Source: Streptomyces sp. NRRL S-340 (GTDB lineage: Bacteria; Actinomycetota; Actinomycetes; Streptomycetales; Streptomycetaceae). From it: a stretch of 64,000 nt of DNA. The translations under genes and the position numbers were made by a program. A model generated the notes under the pieces. It did no database searches. It saw only the letters and a list, made by a program, of their open reading frames with translations, and was not told the DNA's origin. Shown here one piece after another: positions 15,625-23,806 of this stretch. Within the stretch, counting starts at the first letter, position 1. Each line of letters starts with the position of its first letter. Where the stretch lies: assembly GCF_000720185.1 (NCBI RefSeq), contig NZ_JOIY01000040.1, forward strand, positions 1 through 64,000, in the 5' to 3' direction.

Positions 15625-16155
15625 ATGCGGTGGGGCGGCGACGACGAGGCCGGGGACGAGGGGTACCCGGAGTTCGCGGCGGCGCGGGCCGGGCATCTGT
15701 ACCGGTCGGCCTGCCTGCTCACCGGGGGCGACACCCACCTCGCCGAGGACCTCGTCCAGGAGGCGCTGGGCCGGGTGTTCGTGCGCTGGAAGCGCGTCTC
15801 CCGCGTGGGCAATCCGGCCGGGTACGTGCAGACCGTGCTCACCCGGGTCTTCCTCGCCCACCAGCGGCGGCACAGCAGCCGCAGGGAACGCGCCACCGAC
15901 GTGCTCCCCGAGACCGCCGGGCCGGACCCGGGCGGTGACGCGCCGCTGCGGCTGACCCTGCTGGAGGCCCTCGGGCAGCTCTCCGCCAAGGACCGGGCCG
16001 TGGTCGTCCTGCGCTACTGGGAGGACCGCAGCGTCGAGGAGACGGCCACGGTGATGGAGACCAGCTCCGCCGCCGTGCGCACCCGCTGCGTGCGCGCGCT
16101 GGCCCGGCTGCGCGTGCTGCTCGGCGACTCCCTCAGCGAGCACGCGGGCCGCTGA
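15625..16155 (+). CDS. ECF (SigE-family) RNA polymerase sigma factor
   Basis: The 176-residue product starts at ATG 15625 after AGGGGGG. Region 2 spans about residues 15-85 (FAAARAGHLYRSACLLTGGD, HLAEDLVQEALGRVF, YVQTVLTRVFLAHQRR). Region 4 spans about 110-165 (LLEALGQLSAKDRAVVVLRY, then SVEETATVMETSSAAVRTRC). This is the Streptomyces SigE-like ECF group that is paired with a downstream membrane protein. The 164-base gap to that partner contains short repeats. It probably responds to an extracytoplasmic signal; the target regulon cannot be read from the sequence. Confidence 0.9.
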   Translation: MRWGGDDEAGDEGYPEFAAARAGHLYRSACLLTGGDTHLAEDLVQEALGRVFVRWKRVSRVGNPAGYVQTVLTRVFLAHQRRHSSRRERATDVLPETAGPDPGGDAPLRLTLLEALGQLSAKDRAVVVLRYWEDRSVEETATVMETSSAAVRTRCVRALARLRVLLGDSLSEHAGR

Positions 16156-16210
16156 CCGGCGCCCCGCCCCGTGACCCGGCCCGCCGTCTCACGCCCCATC
16201 ACGTCGATGC

Positions 16211-16290
16211 GCGTCACTTCACTTCACGTCACTTCACTTCGCGACACATCACCTCACGTCACGTCACTTCACGACACGTCACTTCACGTC
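16211..16290. repeat. Short-period (5-bp) TCAC repeat tract before the sigma-partner gene
   Basis: About 80 bases are built from CACTT, CACGT and GACAC pentamers, for example CGTCACTTCACTTCACGTCA, all keeping the TCAC core in a 5/10-bp register. It lies between the sigma gene stop and the ribosome binding site region of the membrane-protein gene. The helical phasing would present the same face of DNA; a simple-sequence origin is equally possible. Confidence 0.7.
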
Positions 16291-16319
16291 CATCACGGTG
16301 CAGGAAGCGGTGGTTCGCC

Positions 16320-17576
16320 ATGTCCGTCCCCGATCACGACCCCTTCGAAGGGCAGCTCGCCGACGTCCTGCGGGACACGGGCGCAAGGTTCGAGACCGAC
16401 CGGGAGTCGCTCGCCGCACGGGGCGAGACGCGCGGGCGGCGGCTCAGGTCGCGGCGCCGGGCCGCCGTCGCGGGCGGGGTCGCCGGGGTCGCCCTCGTCG
16501 GGCTGGGCGGTGCCCTGCTCCTGCCGGGCGGCCTCGGGGACGGCCCGCGGCAGCGGGAGGCGGCGGCCACCCACCCCTCCGCCCGCACCCACACGGACAC
16601 CTCCGCCGCCTCCGTGTCCGCCGACGACTTCGTCCGCACCCTGAAGAAGCTGCTCCCCGCCGGCCGGTTCAGCGGCGAGCAGGGGCGCGGCACCGACACC
16701 CCGGTCGCCGGGAACAGCGTGGCCCCCTACGCCCAGGTCGTCTACGACGACGGGCGGGGCAAGGCCGCCGTCTCCGTCTCGCTGACCCGGCTGAAGCCCG
16801 GGACCGAGGAGGCCCGCCAGGACGCCCGGTGCCCCGACCGGGTGTTCATCGCCTACGACGCCTGCTCCGCCACGAAGCAGGCCGACGGCTCCTCGCTCGT
16901 GGTCCTCAAGGGGTACGAGTACCCGAACCGTCGCGGTGGCACCAAGCTGTGGACCGCCGACCTCGTCACGCCCCAGGGCGTGCACGTCGGCGTGCAGGAG
17001 TGGAACGCCGCCGCGGAGAAGGACGCGCCGGTCACCCGTGAGGAACCACCGCTCGGCAGTGAGGCGTTGACGAAGCTGGTCAGCGCGCGCGAGTGGCTCA
17101 CCCTCGCCGCTTCCGTGCCCGTCGATCCCCGGACGAACGCCGCGCCGCCCGCCCGCGCCGGCTCGGTCTCGGCGACGCTCGCCCGCATGGTGCCGCCCGG
17201 CCTGAAGGTCGTCGCGAAGGGGTCGGCGGACCCGGGCTTCGGGTACGTGGTCGTCGACGACGGCCGGGGCCGGAGCATGGTCCAGGTCAACGTGCAGCCC
17301 GACATGCGCGACGTCGAGGACCAGTTGTTCGGCCCGGACGCCCGGACCCTGCCCGACGGCACCAAGGTCGCCGTGCACCGGCGGCCCGGGGAGAAGGGCA
17401 TCGACGGGATCGTCATGTGGACCGTGGACACGATCCGTCCGGACGGCCGCCGCGTGGTGATCAGCGCCTTCAACGCCGGGACGCAGAACACGCCGGCCAC
17501 CCGGGAGGCGCCGGCGCTCACCCTGAAGCAGCTGGAGCGCATCGCCACCGACCCGAAGTGGCTGACGCTCGGCTGA
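16320..17576 (+). CDS. Membrane protein partner of the ECF sigma factor, internally duplicated
   Basis: The 418-residue product has a cytoplasmic N-terminus of about 50 residues rich in Arg/Glu, a single membrane helix (about residues 52-75) and a large extracytoplasmic part. That part consists of two related halves, about 95-260 and 285-418. Each begins with a (V/L)xxLxxxxPxG(R/L)K/F-type helix, continues with a VVxDDGRG strand and ends in a VTREEPP/ATREAPALT segment followed by a leucine-rich helix. No zinc-binding anti-sigma HxxxCxxC motif is present. By position it is the putative regulator of the preceding sigma factor, but direct anti-sigma activity is inference. Confidence 0.75.
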   Translation: MSVPDHDPFEGQLADVLRDTGARFETDRESLAARGETRGRRLRSRRRAAVAGGVAGVALVGLGGALLLPGGLGDGPRQREAAATHPSARTHTDTSAASVSADDFVRTLKKLLPAGRFSGEQGRGTDTPVAGNSVAPYAQVVYDDGRGKAAVSVSLTRLKPGTEEARQDARCPDRVFIAYDACSATKQADGSSLVVLKGYEYPNRRGGTKLWTADLVTPQGVHVGVQEWNAAAEKDAPVTREEPPLGSEALTKLVSAREWLTLAASVPVDPRTNAAPPARAGSVSATLARMVPPGLKVVAKGSADPGFGYVVVDDGRGRSMVQVNVQPDMRDVEDQLFGPDARTLPDGTKVAVHRRPGEKGIDGIVMWTVDTIRPDGRRVVISAFNAGTQNTPATREAPALTLKQLERIATDPKWLTLG

Positions 17577-17596
17577 GGCGGCGCCGAGGCCGCGCT

Positions 17597-17634
17597 GCGG
17601 GCGGGCCCCCGGCGGTCTGCCGGGAACCGCCCGC
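17597..17634. terminator. Bidirectional terminator between convergent genes
   Basis: GCGGGCGG at 17597 pairs with CCGCCCGC ending at 17634, enclosing a second small hairpin (CCCCCGG/CCGGG). It lies between the plus-strand membrane-protein gene and the minus-strand gene ending at 17649. Confidence 0.55.
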
Positions 17635-17648
17635 CGCTCAGCCGGCCG

Positions 17649-18254
17649 TCAGTCCTCGTCCGCCGGGCCGGCTGCCTCGGAGCCGTCCCGGGAGTCCGCC
17701 GCCCCGGCCTTCTCCGCCTCGCCGTCCTCGAAGTACGCGTCCAGCACCGCGTCCAGTTCCGTCTCCCACACGCTGAAGCGGGACCGGGCCGGGGCCTCGA
17801 TCTCGATGGGGTACCAGCGGCGGTCGGGGGTGTGGACGACGACGGTGAACCGCTTGCCGAAACGCGCGGTCGCCGTCTCCACGGCACCGATCTCGTCCCA
17901 GCGGAACTCGCACTCCTGGTCGTCCAGGGCCAGGCGCACGCCCCGGTGGTCGGCGACGATGCGGGCACGGCGGTCGGCGGCCTCGAAGACCGGGCCGTCG
18001 GGGACCTCCTCCTCGGCGTCCCTCTCGTCGGCCTCGGCCCCGTCGGCGGGCTCCTCCCCGGCGGCGTCCGCGACCGGCGCCGCGGCCTCCGGGGCGGCCC
18101 CGTCCGCCACGGGCGTCGGCTCCGGCTCCTCCGCCGCCGCGTCCCGGGCGGACGAGGGCGAGGTGAGGCCGGGGACGAACGCCGGGTCGAATCCGGCGCC
18201 CTTCACGGGCTCGCTCTTCAGGGGCTGGCTGCTCGAACCTATGCGCTGCTCCAC
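17649..18254 (-). CDS. Hypothetical protein with acidic linker and PH-like domain
   Basis: The 201-residue soluble product begins at GTG 18254. Residues about 35-90 are Ala/Glu/Asp-rich and disordered. A compact domain follows at about 92-175 (RARIVADHRGVRLALDDQEC, FRWDEIGAVETATARFGKRF, WYPIEIEAPARSRFSVWE), with alternating strands resembling bacterial PH-like domains, and an acidic tail. A CATACT-type -10 seven bases before the GTG suggests a leaderless transcript. No enzymatic residues are evident and the function is unknown. It is convergent with the sigma-partner gene and is not part of the neighbouring gntP operon. Confidence 0.75.
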   Translation of the reverse strand: MEQRIGSSSQPLKSEPVKGAGFDPAFVPGLTSPSSARDAAAEEPEPTPVADGAAPEAAAPVADAAGEEPADGAEADERDAEEEVPDGPVFEAADRRARIVADHRGVRLALDDQECEFRWDEIGAVETATARFGKRFTVVVHTPDRRWYPIEIEAPARSRFSVWETELDAVLDAYFEDGEAEKAGAADSRDGSEAAGPADED

Positions 18255-18459
18255 AGCGGGCAGTATGGTCGACGATCCTGTGCCGGGGACAGCCAGCCCC
18301 TACTTCGTTATCAGACCCCTACAACTCGCGGTCCGCGGCGGGACGGACGGCCGTACGCCCGTCCGGCGCCCGCTCACCCGGACAGGCACCGCCCGCACGC
18401 ACCGGCACCACCCGGACGCACGGGCGCCGCTCAGTCCCCGGGCACCGCCCGGGCGCCGC

Positions 18460-19935
18460 TCACACGAACAGGCTCACCACCGCCGCCACCGCGAAGCCCG
18501 CGAGCGACAGCACGCTCTCCAGGACCGTCCAGGTCTTCAGCGTGTCCCGTTCGCTGATGCCGAAGTACTTCGCCACCATCCAGAAGCCGCCGTCGTTGAC
18601 GTGCGAGGCGAAGATCGAACCGGCGGAGATCGCCATGATGACCAGCGCCACGAAGGCCTGGGAGTGGTGCCCCTCGGCCAGCAGCGGGGCGACGATGCCC
18701 GCCGTGGTCACGATGGCCACCGTCGCCGAGCCCTGCGCGACCCGCAGCACCACCGAGATCAGGTACGCCAGCACGATCACCGGCAGGCCCACGCCGTTGA
18801 ACGTGTCCGAGAGCGCCTGGGCGACCCCGCTGGCCTTGAGGACGGCGCCGAAGACCCCGCCCGCGCCGACGACCAGCAGGATGTTGCCGACCGGCTTCAG
18901 CGAGGCGGTCGAGACGGTCTCCAGCGACTTGCGCGACCAGCCCCGGCGGATGCCCAGCAGGTAGTAGGCCAGCACCAGGGCGATGGTGAGCGCCACGAAC
19001 GGGTGACCGAAGAACTCGATCACCGACCGTCCGGTGGACGGGTCGAGGGCGATGGAGGAGAAGGTGGCCGCGAGGATCAGGACCAGCGGGGTGCCGATGA
19101 TGCCGAGGACCGCGCCGAGCGGGGCCGGTGTCTCCCGCGGCTCCACCCCGGAGGCCCGCTGCTCGGCCAGGACGGCCCGCTTGGCCTCCTCGGCCGCCTC
19201 GACCATGTCCTGCGGCACCTCCACGAAGACGCGCTTGCCGATCCACGCGGAGTACGCCCAGGCGGCCAGCACCGCCGGGATGCCGCAGACGACGCCCATG
19301 AGGATGATCCAGCCGAGCTGCACGTGCAGCAGTCCGGCGGCGGCCACCGGGCCGGGGTGCGGCGGCAGGAAGGCGTGGGTCATGGACAGGCCCGCCAGCA
19401 GCGGCATGCAGTACAGGACGACCGACTTGCCGCCCCGCTTGGCGGCGGCGTAGACGAGCGGCGCGAGGACGAAGATGCCGACGTCGAAGAAGACGGGGAT
19501 GCCGAAGATCAGGCCGGTCAGGCCCATGGCGAGGGGGGCGCGTCTTTCGCCGAAGAGTCCCAGCAGGCGCGAGGCGAGGACTTCGGCTCCGCCGCTGACC
19601 TCCAGGATCGCGCCGAGCATGGTGCCCAGGCCGATGATGACGGCGACGTGGCCGAGGATGCCGCCCATCCCGGACTCGATGGTGGAGACGGCGTCCGAGC
19701 GCTGGACGGTGCCGAAGAGTTCGGTGACCGACAGGCCGGCCAGCAGGCCGACGGCTATGGAGACGGCCAGCAGCGCGACGAACGGCTGGAGCCGCGCCTT
19801 GATGATCAGGAACAGCAGCAGCGCGATGCCGATCCCGGCCACCAGCAGCAGGCCGGTGGTGCCGTCGACGAGGAGGAGCAGGCCGCCGGTGTGCGGGGGT
19901 GTCTGCGGGGCTGCCGCGGCGAGCGGGTGGGACAT
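18460..19935 (-). CDS. GntP-family sugar-acid permease
   Basis: The 491-residue integral membrane protein has about 12-14 helices throughout and starts at ATG 19935 after AGAGGA. Family features include FGIPVFFDVGIFVLAPLVYA, the HAFLPPHPGPVAAA segment and a C-terminal ASHVNDGGFWMV. GntP permeases take up gluconate and related sugar acids by proton symport. It lies downstream of ridA (117-base gap) in the same orientation as the IclR and kinase genes, and so probably imports the substrate processed by that locus. The gap contains GTAAGTACATAC at 19952-19963, an imperfect palindrome of unknown significance. Confidence 0.93.
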   Translation of the reverse strand: MSHPLAAAAPQTPPHTGGLLLLVDGTTGLLLVAGIGIALLLFLIIKARLQPFVALLAVSIAVGLLAGLSVTELFGTVQRSDAVSTIESGMGGILGHVAVIIGLGTMLGAILEVSGGAEVLASRLLGLFGERRAPLAMGLTGLIFGIPVFFDVGIFVLAPLVYAAAKRGGKSVVLYCMPLLAGLSMTHAFLPPHPGPVAAAGLLHVQLGWIILMGVVCGIPAVLAAWAYSAWIGKRVFVEVPQDMVEAAEEAKRAVLAEQRASGVEPRETPAPLGAVLGIIGTPLVLILAATFSSIALDPSTGRSVIEFFGHPFVALTIALVLAYYLLGIRRGWSRKSLETVSTASLKPVGNILLVVGAGGVFGAVLKASGVAQALSDTFNGVGLPVIVLAYLISVVLRVAQGSATVAIVTTAGIVAPLLAEGHHSQAFVALVIMAISAGSIFASHVNDGGFWMVAKYFGISERDTLKTWTVLESVLSLAGFAVAAVVSLFV

Positions 19936-20052
19936 ACGGGGGTCCTCTGCGTAAGTACATACAGCTTTCGGGCAGGGAGGAGCGCGGCGCGGCACCCGAA
20001 GGGACGGGCGCCGCGCCGTGCGGGGACGTGCGGTGGTGCGAGGGGGGAGGCG

Positions 20053-20463
20053 TCAGCCGAGGACGGCGAGCGCGTCGATCTCGATGAGGAGTCCCGCGGG
20101 CAGACCGACGTAGACCGTGGTGCGGGCGGCGGGCGGCTGGGTGAGGCCCTGCTCCTCGAAGTAGGCGTTGTAGATCTCGTTCATCTCGGCGAAGTGGTCC
20201 ACGTCGGTGAGGTAGACGCGGATCATCATCACGTCGTCCCAGCTCGCGCCGCCCTCTTCCAGGATCGCCTTGACGTTGGCGAGGGTCTGCAGGGTCTGCT
20301 CGCGCAGGGTGGGACCGGCGGGCGTGGGGGCCTTGCCCTCCTCGTGGGGCAGGAAGCCGACCTGGCCGGCGACCTGGAGGATGTTGCCCTTCCTCACACC
20401 GTGGGAGAACTTGGCGGGCGGCACGGTGTGGGTCTTCGGGGTGAGCGCGGTCTTCTCGGTCAT
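20053..20463 (-). CDS. RidA family enamine/imine deaminase
   Basis: The 136-residue product matches RidA (YjgF/YER057c/UK114): an N-terminal KFSHGVRKGNILQVAGQVGF, central LREQTLQTLANVKAILEEGG, DVMMIRVYLTDVDHFAEMN and the closing PPAARTTVYVGLPAGLLIEI with the substrate-binding Arg. RidA hydrolyses reactive 2-imino/enamino acids released by PLP dehydratases to 2-keto acids. Here it overlaps the IclR gene by four bases, and the locus also encodes a PLP-dependent deaminase, so it very likely handles that enzyme's product. Confidence 0.92.
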   Translation of the reverse strand: MTEKTALTPKTHTVPPAKFSHGVRKGNILQVAGQVGFLPHEEGKAPTPAGPTLREQTLQTLANVKAILEEGGASWDDVMMIRVYLTDVDHFAEMNEIYNAYFEEQGLTQPPAARTTVYVGLPAGLLIEIDALAVLG

Positions 20464-21245
20464 GCGGTGTCCCTGTCCGGTGTGGTTGCGGGGGTGGGTA
20501 CGGGAGTTCTCCCGGAGTACTCGCCGCTGATGGCGTCCGCGGTGCGGCGCACCAGCGGGAGCAGGGTGAGGAGTTCGTCGGCGGTGACGACGACGTTCGG
20601 CGCGGAGACCGACATCGCGGCGACCACCCGGCCGTCGGCGCCGCGGATGGGGGCGGCGACGCAGTTGATGGATTCCTCGTGGCCGCCGAGGTCGGTGGCC
20701 CAGCCCTGTTCGCGCACCGTCGCCAGCTCCTTCAGGAAGGCGGCGGCGCTGGGGGTGGAACGGGCCGTGTACAGGGGGTAGTCGAGCTTGTCGGCGATCG
20801 CGCGCCGTTCGGGCTCGGGCAGGTCGGCCAGCAGGAGTTTGGCCACCGCGGCGACGGTGATCGCGACGGGCTTGCCGATCCGGGAGTACATGCGCACCGG
20901 GTAGCGGCTGTCGACCTTGTCGATGTACAGCACCTCGTTCTCCTCGTAGACGGCGAGGTGCACGGTGTGGCCGCAGGTCTCGTTGAGGCGCAGCAGGTGG
21001 GGGTGGGCGATCTCGCGGATGTCGAGGTTCTCCACCGCCTCCTGCGCGAGGGCGAACAGGCGCGCGCCGAGCCGGTAGCGCTGGTCGGACTGGCGGTAGA
21101 CCAGGCCGTGTTCGTGCAGGGTGCGCAGCAGCCTGAGCGCGGTGGACTTGTGGACGCCGAGGCGGTCGGCGACCTGTCCCAGGTCGGCGGGGCCCTCGGC
21201 GAGCAGCGGCAGGATGCTCAGTGCGCGGTCGACGGTCTGGCTCAT
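20460..21245 (-). CDS. IclR-family transcriptional regulator
   Basis: The 261-residue protein has an N-terminal winged helix-turn-helix (about residues 3-65, LGQVADRLGVHKSTALRLLR). The effector domain (about 75-250) includes HPHLLRLNETCGHTVHLAVY, VAAVAKLLLADLPEPERRAI and CVAAPIRGADGRVVAAMSVS. IclR regulators usually repress or activate catabolic operons in response to small carbon metabolites. It is coupled to the kinase gene upstream (four-base overlap) and ridA downstream. The palindromes at 22380-22408 in the divergent promoter region are its probable binding site. Confidence 0.93.
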   Translation of the reverse strand: MSQTVDRALSILPLLAEGPADLGQVADRLGVHKSTALRLLRTLHEHGLVYRQSDQRYRLGARLFALAQEAVENLDIREIAHPHLLRLNETCGHTVHLAVYEENEVLYIDKVDSRYPVRMYSRIGKPVAITVAAVAKLLLADLPEPERRAIADKLDYPLYTARSTPSAAAFLKELATVREQGWATDLGGHEESINCVAAPIRGADGRVVAAMSVSAPNVVVTADELLTLLPLVRRTADAISGEYSGRTPVPTPATTPDRDTA

Positions 21246-22288
21246 GGCGTACGTACCTCCTTCTCGGCCCCTTCAGCGGTGCGCGTCCAGCCGGGGCCGA
21301 GTCGAAGTCTCCCCCACGCGGCCTCGTCCAGGGCGGCCAGCCGGTCGGCGTGGTCGCGGGCGGCGGGGACGGCGAGGTCGCCGGGGACGGTGAGGGCGGC
21401 GGCGGCCATGAGGTGGCCGTGCCGGAGGCGGTCGCGCACGGGCAGGCCGCGCAGGGTGGCGGAGAGGAATCCGGCGGCGAAGGCGTCCCCGGCGCCGACG
21501 GGCGCGACGACGTCGACGCGCAGGGCGGGGACGGAGGTGCTGCCGCCGGGGTGGAAGACGGTGGCCCCTTCGGCGCCCTGTTTGACGACGAGGACCGCCG
21601 GTTCGGGCAGCAGGGAGCGGATGGCGCCGGGCCCGCCGGTGGTGCCCCAGGCGGCCTCGGCCTCGTCCTCGCCGACGAAGACGAGGTCGGCGCCGCGGGC
21701 CAGGTCCAGCAGCACGCGCGGCCCCTGCGCGTCCCGCCACAGGCCGGGCCGGAAGTTGACGTCGAAGGAGACCAGGGGGCGGCCGGGGCGGGGGGCGGTC
21801 AGCTCGCGCAGCAGGCCGAGGCAGTCGGCGGACAGGGCGGCCGTGATGCCGGACAGGTGCAGGACGCGGCAGGCGCGCAGGGCCGCCGTCTCCACGGTGC
21901 CGGCGGCCATCGCGGAGGCCGCCGAGCCGGCCCGGTAGTAGGCCACCTCGTGGGCGTCGGTGGCCCGGTCGCCCGCGGTGCGGAAGTAGATCCCGGTGGG
22001 GCGGTCGGGGTCGCGTGCCACCGAGGTCACGTCGACGCCGTACGCCCCGATCGTCTCGACCAGGTGGTCCCCGAAGCCGTCGGCGCCGACCCGGCTCACC
22101 CAGCGGGCGGAGTGTCCGGCGGCGGCGAGCATGCAGACCACGTTGGACTCGGCGCCGCCGATGGCGCGGGTGAAGGAGGGGACGTCGGCGAGGCGGCCGG
22201 GGCGGGAGGGCAGGAAGGTGACCATGGACTCGCCGAGCGCGACGACGTCCACGTCGTCGGTGCCATTGCGGGGTCCGGTGGCGGTCAC
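21242..22288 (-). CDS. PfkB-family sugar kinase, probable 2-keto-3-deoxygluconate kinase
   Basis: The 348-residue protein starts at GTG 22288. It has an N-terminal VALGESMVTFLPSRPG, the GGAESNVVCMLAAAG segment, a PfkB-2 signature with the catalytic Asp in APVGAGDAFAAGFLSATLRG (about residues 245-265) and a DVNFRPGLW motif typical of the KDG kinase/fructokinase branch. It transfers phosphate from ATP to a keto-sugar acid or ketose. The neighbouring gluconate-type permease and dehydratase-like PLP enzyme point to 2-keto-3-deoxygluconate as substrate (product KDPG). It is the first gene of the minus-strand operon. Confidence 0.85.
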   Translation of the reverse strand: MTATGPRNGTDDVDVVALGESMVTFLPSRPGRLADVPSFTRAIGGAESNVVCMLAAAGHSARWVSRVGADGFGDHLVETIGAYGVDVTSVARDPDRPTGIYFRTAGDRATDAHEVAYYRAGSAASAMAAGTVETAALRACRVLHLSGITAALSADCLGLLRELTAPRPGRPLVSFDVNFRPGLWRDAQGPRVLLDLARGADLVFVGEDEAEAAWGTTGGPGAIRSLLPEPAVLVVKQGAEGATVFHPGGSTSVPALRVDVVAPVGAGDAFAAGFLSATLRGLPVRDRLRHGHLMAAAALTVPGDLAVPAARDHADRLAALDEAAWGRLRLGPGWTRTAEGAEKEVRTP

Positions 22289-22379
22289 GATGCTCGTAGC
22301 TCCTCGGTGCGGGGGTGCGGGGCGCGGGGCGTTTCGTTGACCTCGCGTGGCCGAGATGTTAGACAGCATCAAGCGGTCC

Positions 22380-22408
22380 GTGCAATGCACGTTGCATATT
22401 TTGCAACG
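22380..22408. promoter_or_regulatory. Overlapping palindromes, probable IclR operator in divergent promoter
   Basis: GTGCAATGCAC (22380-22390, 5-bp arms) overlaps by one base CGTTGCA-TATTT-TGCAACG (22390-22408, 7-bp perfect arms). They sit 20-48 bases upstream of the plus-strand deaminase start and 92 bases upstream of the kinase start. The TTGCA/TGCAA half-sites are AT-richer than anything nearby. IclR proteins bind such short inverted repeats, and the regulator gene is in the divergent operon. Confidence 0.72.
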
Positions 22409-22427
22409 CATCTGATCAGGAGGGTCC

Positions 22428-23699
22428 ATGGACACCGAGGCGCTCGCACGCCTGGCCGAGGAACGGGTCGACCACCGGTTCAAGGGGCTCCCGCCGGACG
22501 CGGACGGCCTGACCGTCGGCGAGCTGACGGCCGAGCGCCGCAACCTGTTCACCGGCGGCTTCACCACGCCCGTGCTCGCGCTGTCCGCCGAGCGCCTGGA
22601 GCACAACCTGAAGCTGATGGAGACCTACGCGGCCCGGCACGGCCTCGCCTTCGCCCCGCACGGCAAGACGTCCATGGCGCCGCGGCTCTTCCAGCGGCAG
22701 CTCGAGCACGGCGCGTGGGGCGTCACCCTCGCCGTACCGCACCAGGTGCGGGTGGCCCGCGCCTTCGGGTTCCGGCGGATCTTCCTGGCCAACGAGCTGG
22801 TGGACCCGGCCGCGCTGCGCTGGAGTGCCGCCGAACTCGCCGCCGACCCGTCCTTCCGCCTCGTCTGCTACGTCGACTCCGTGCGCGGGGTCGAGCTGAT
22901 GGACGCGGTGCTGCGCGAGGCCGGCGCCGGGCGTCCGCTCGACGTGGTGGTCGAGCTGGGCGCGGGCGAGGGCGCGCGCACCGGGGCGCGTACCGCGGCG
23001 GAGTGCGCGGCGGTCGCCGACGCGGTCGCCGCCACGGACACCCTGCGCCTGGCCGGGGTCGCCGGATACGAGGGCGAGGTGCCGCGCGCCGACCCGGAGC
23101 GGGTGCGGGCGTGGCTGCGCCGGCTCGTCGGCCTCGCCGTGGAGTTCGACGAGGCGGGCCGCTTCGCGGGGACGGAGGAGATCGTGGTGAGCGCGGGCGG
23201 CAGCGCCTGGTTCGACGCGGTCGCCGATGTGTTCGCCGAGATCCCCGGGCTGTCCCGGCCGGTGCTGAAGCTGCTGCGCTCGGGCGCCTACGTCTCGCAC
23301 GACGACGGCCACTACCGCGAGATCACCCCGTTCAACCGGGTCCCGCAGGAGGGCGCCCTGGAGCCCGCCTTCCGCCTGTGGGCGCAGGTCGTCTCCCGGC
23401 CCGACGGCGGGCAGGCCTTCGCCAACGCGGGCAAGCGGGACGCGGCCCACGACCTGGACCTGCCGCTCGCCCAGGTGGTCCGGCGCGAGGGCGCCGAGCG
23501 CCCGGCGGCCGGCATCACCGTGACCGGCCTGTCCGACCAGCACACCTGGCTGGGCACGGACCCGGAGGCGGACCTCGCGGTCGGCGACTGGATCGGCCTG
23601 GGCCTGTCCCACCCGTGCACGTCCTTCGACAAGTGGCAGCTGATCCCGGTGGCCGAGGCGGACGGCACGGTCGTCGACTACATCCGTACGTTCTTCTAG
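22428..23699 (+). CDS. Fold-type III PLP enzyme: D-threonine aldolase / D-serine dehydratase / amino-acid deaminase family
   Basis: The 423-residue protein starts at ATG 22428 after AGGAGGG. The PLP lysine is Lys80 in FAPHGKTSMAP at the start of the alanine-racemase-like barrel. The C-terminal domain carries the metal site His and His-x-Cys of the D-serine dehydratase-like family (TGLSDQHTW and LSHPCTSFD). Members cleave or deaminate D-configured beta-hydroxy amino acids; D-glucosaminate dehydratase belongs to this group as I recall. With a deacylase, RidA, KDG-type kinase and GntP permease around it, an ammonia-eliminating role on a D-configured 2-amino acid or sugar acid is the best reading. 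Confidence 0.87.
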   Translation: MDTEALARLAEERVDHRFKGLPPDADGLTVGELTAERRNLFTGGFTTPVLALSAERLEHNLKLMETYAARHGLAFAPHGKTSMAPRLFQRQLEHGAWGVTLAVPHQVRVARAFGFRRIFLANELVDPAALRWSAAELAADPSFRLVCYVDSVRGVELMDAVLREAGAGRPLDVVVELGAGEGARTGARTAAECAAVADAVAATDTLRLAGVAGYEGEVPRADPERVRAWLRRLVGLAVEFDEAGRFAGTEEIVVSAGGSAWFDAVADVFAEIPGLSRPVLKLLRSGAYVSHDDGHYREITPFNRVPQEGALEPAFRLWAQVVSRPDGGQAFANAGKRDAAHDLDLPLAQVVRREGAERPAAGITVTGLSDQHTWLGTDPEADLAVGDWIGLGLSHPCTSFDKWQLIPVAEADGTVVDYIRTFF

Positions 23700-23806
23700 G
23701 CGCTGCCGTCACCTTCCCGTCGTCCGCCCGCGGGGCGGACGGGAATGCGACGACAGGGTCTGGAGGCCAGGCCAGGACTCCGAGGAGTCAGGAAAGGGAG
23801 CCACCC

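Noticed and set aside
16211..16290. CRISPR-like look of regularly spaced TCAC repeats
   Set aside because: Unit is only 5 bp with no spacers of constant length and no cas genes.
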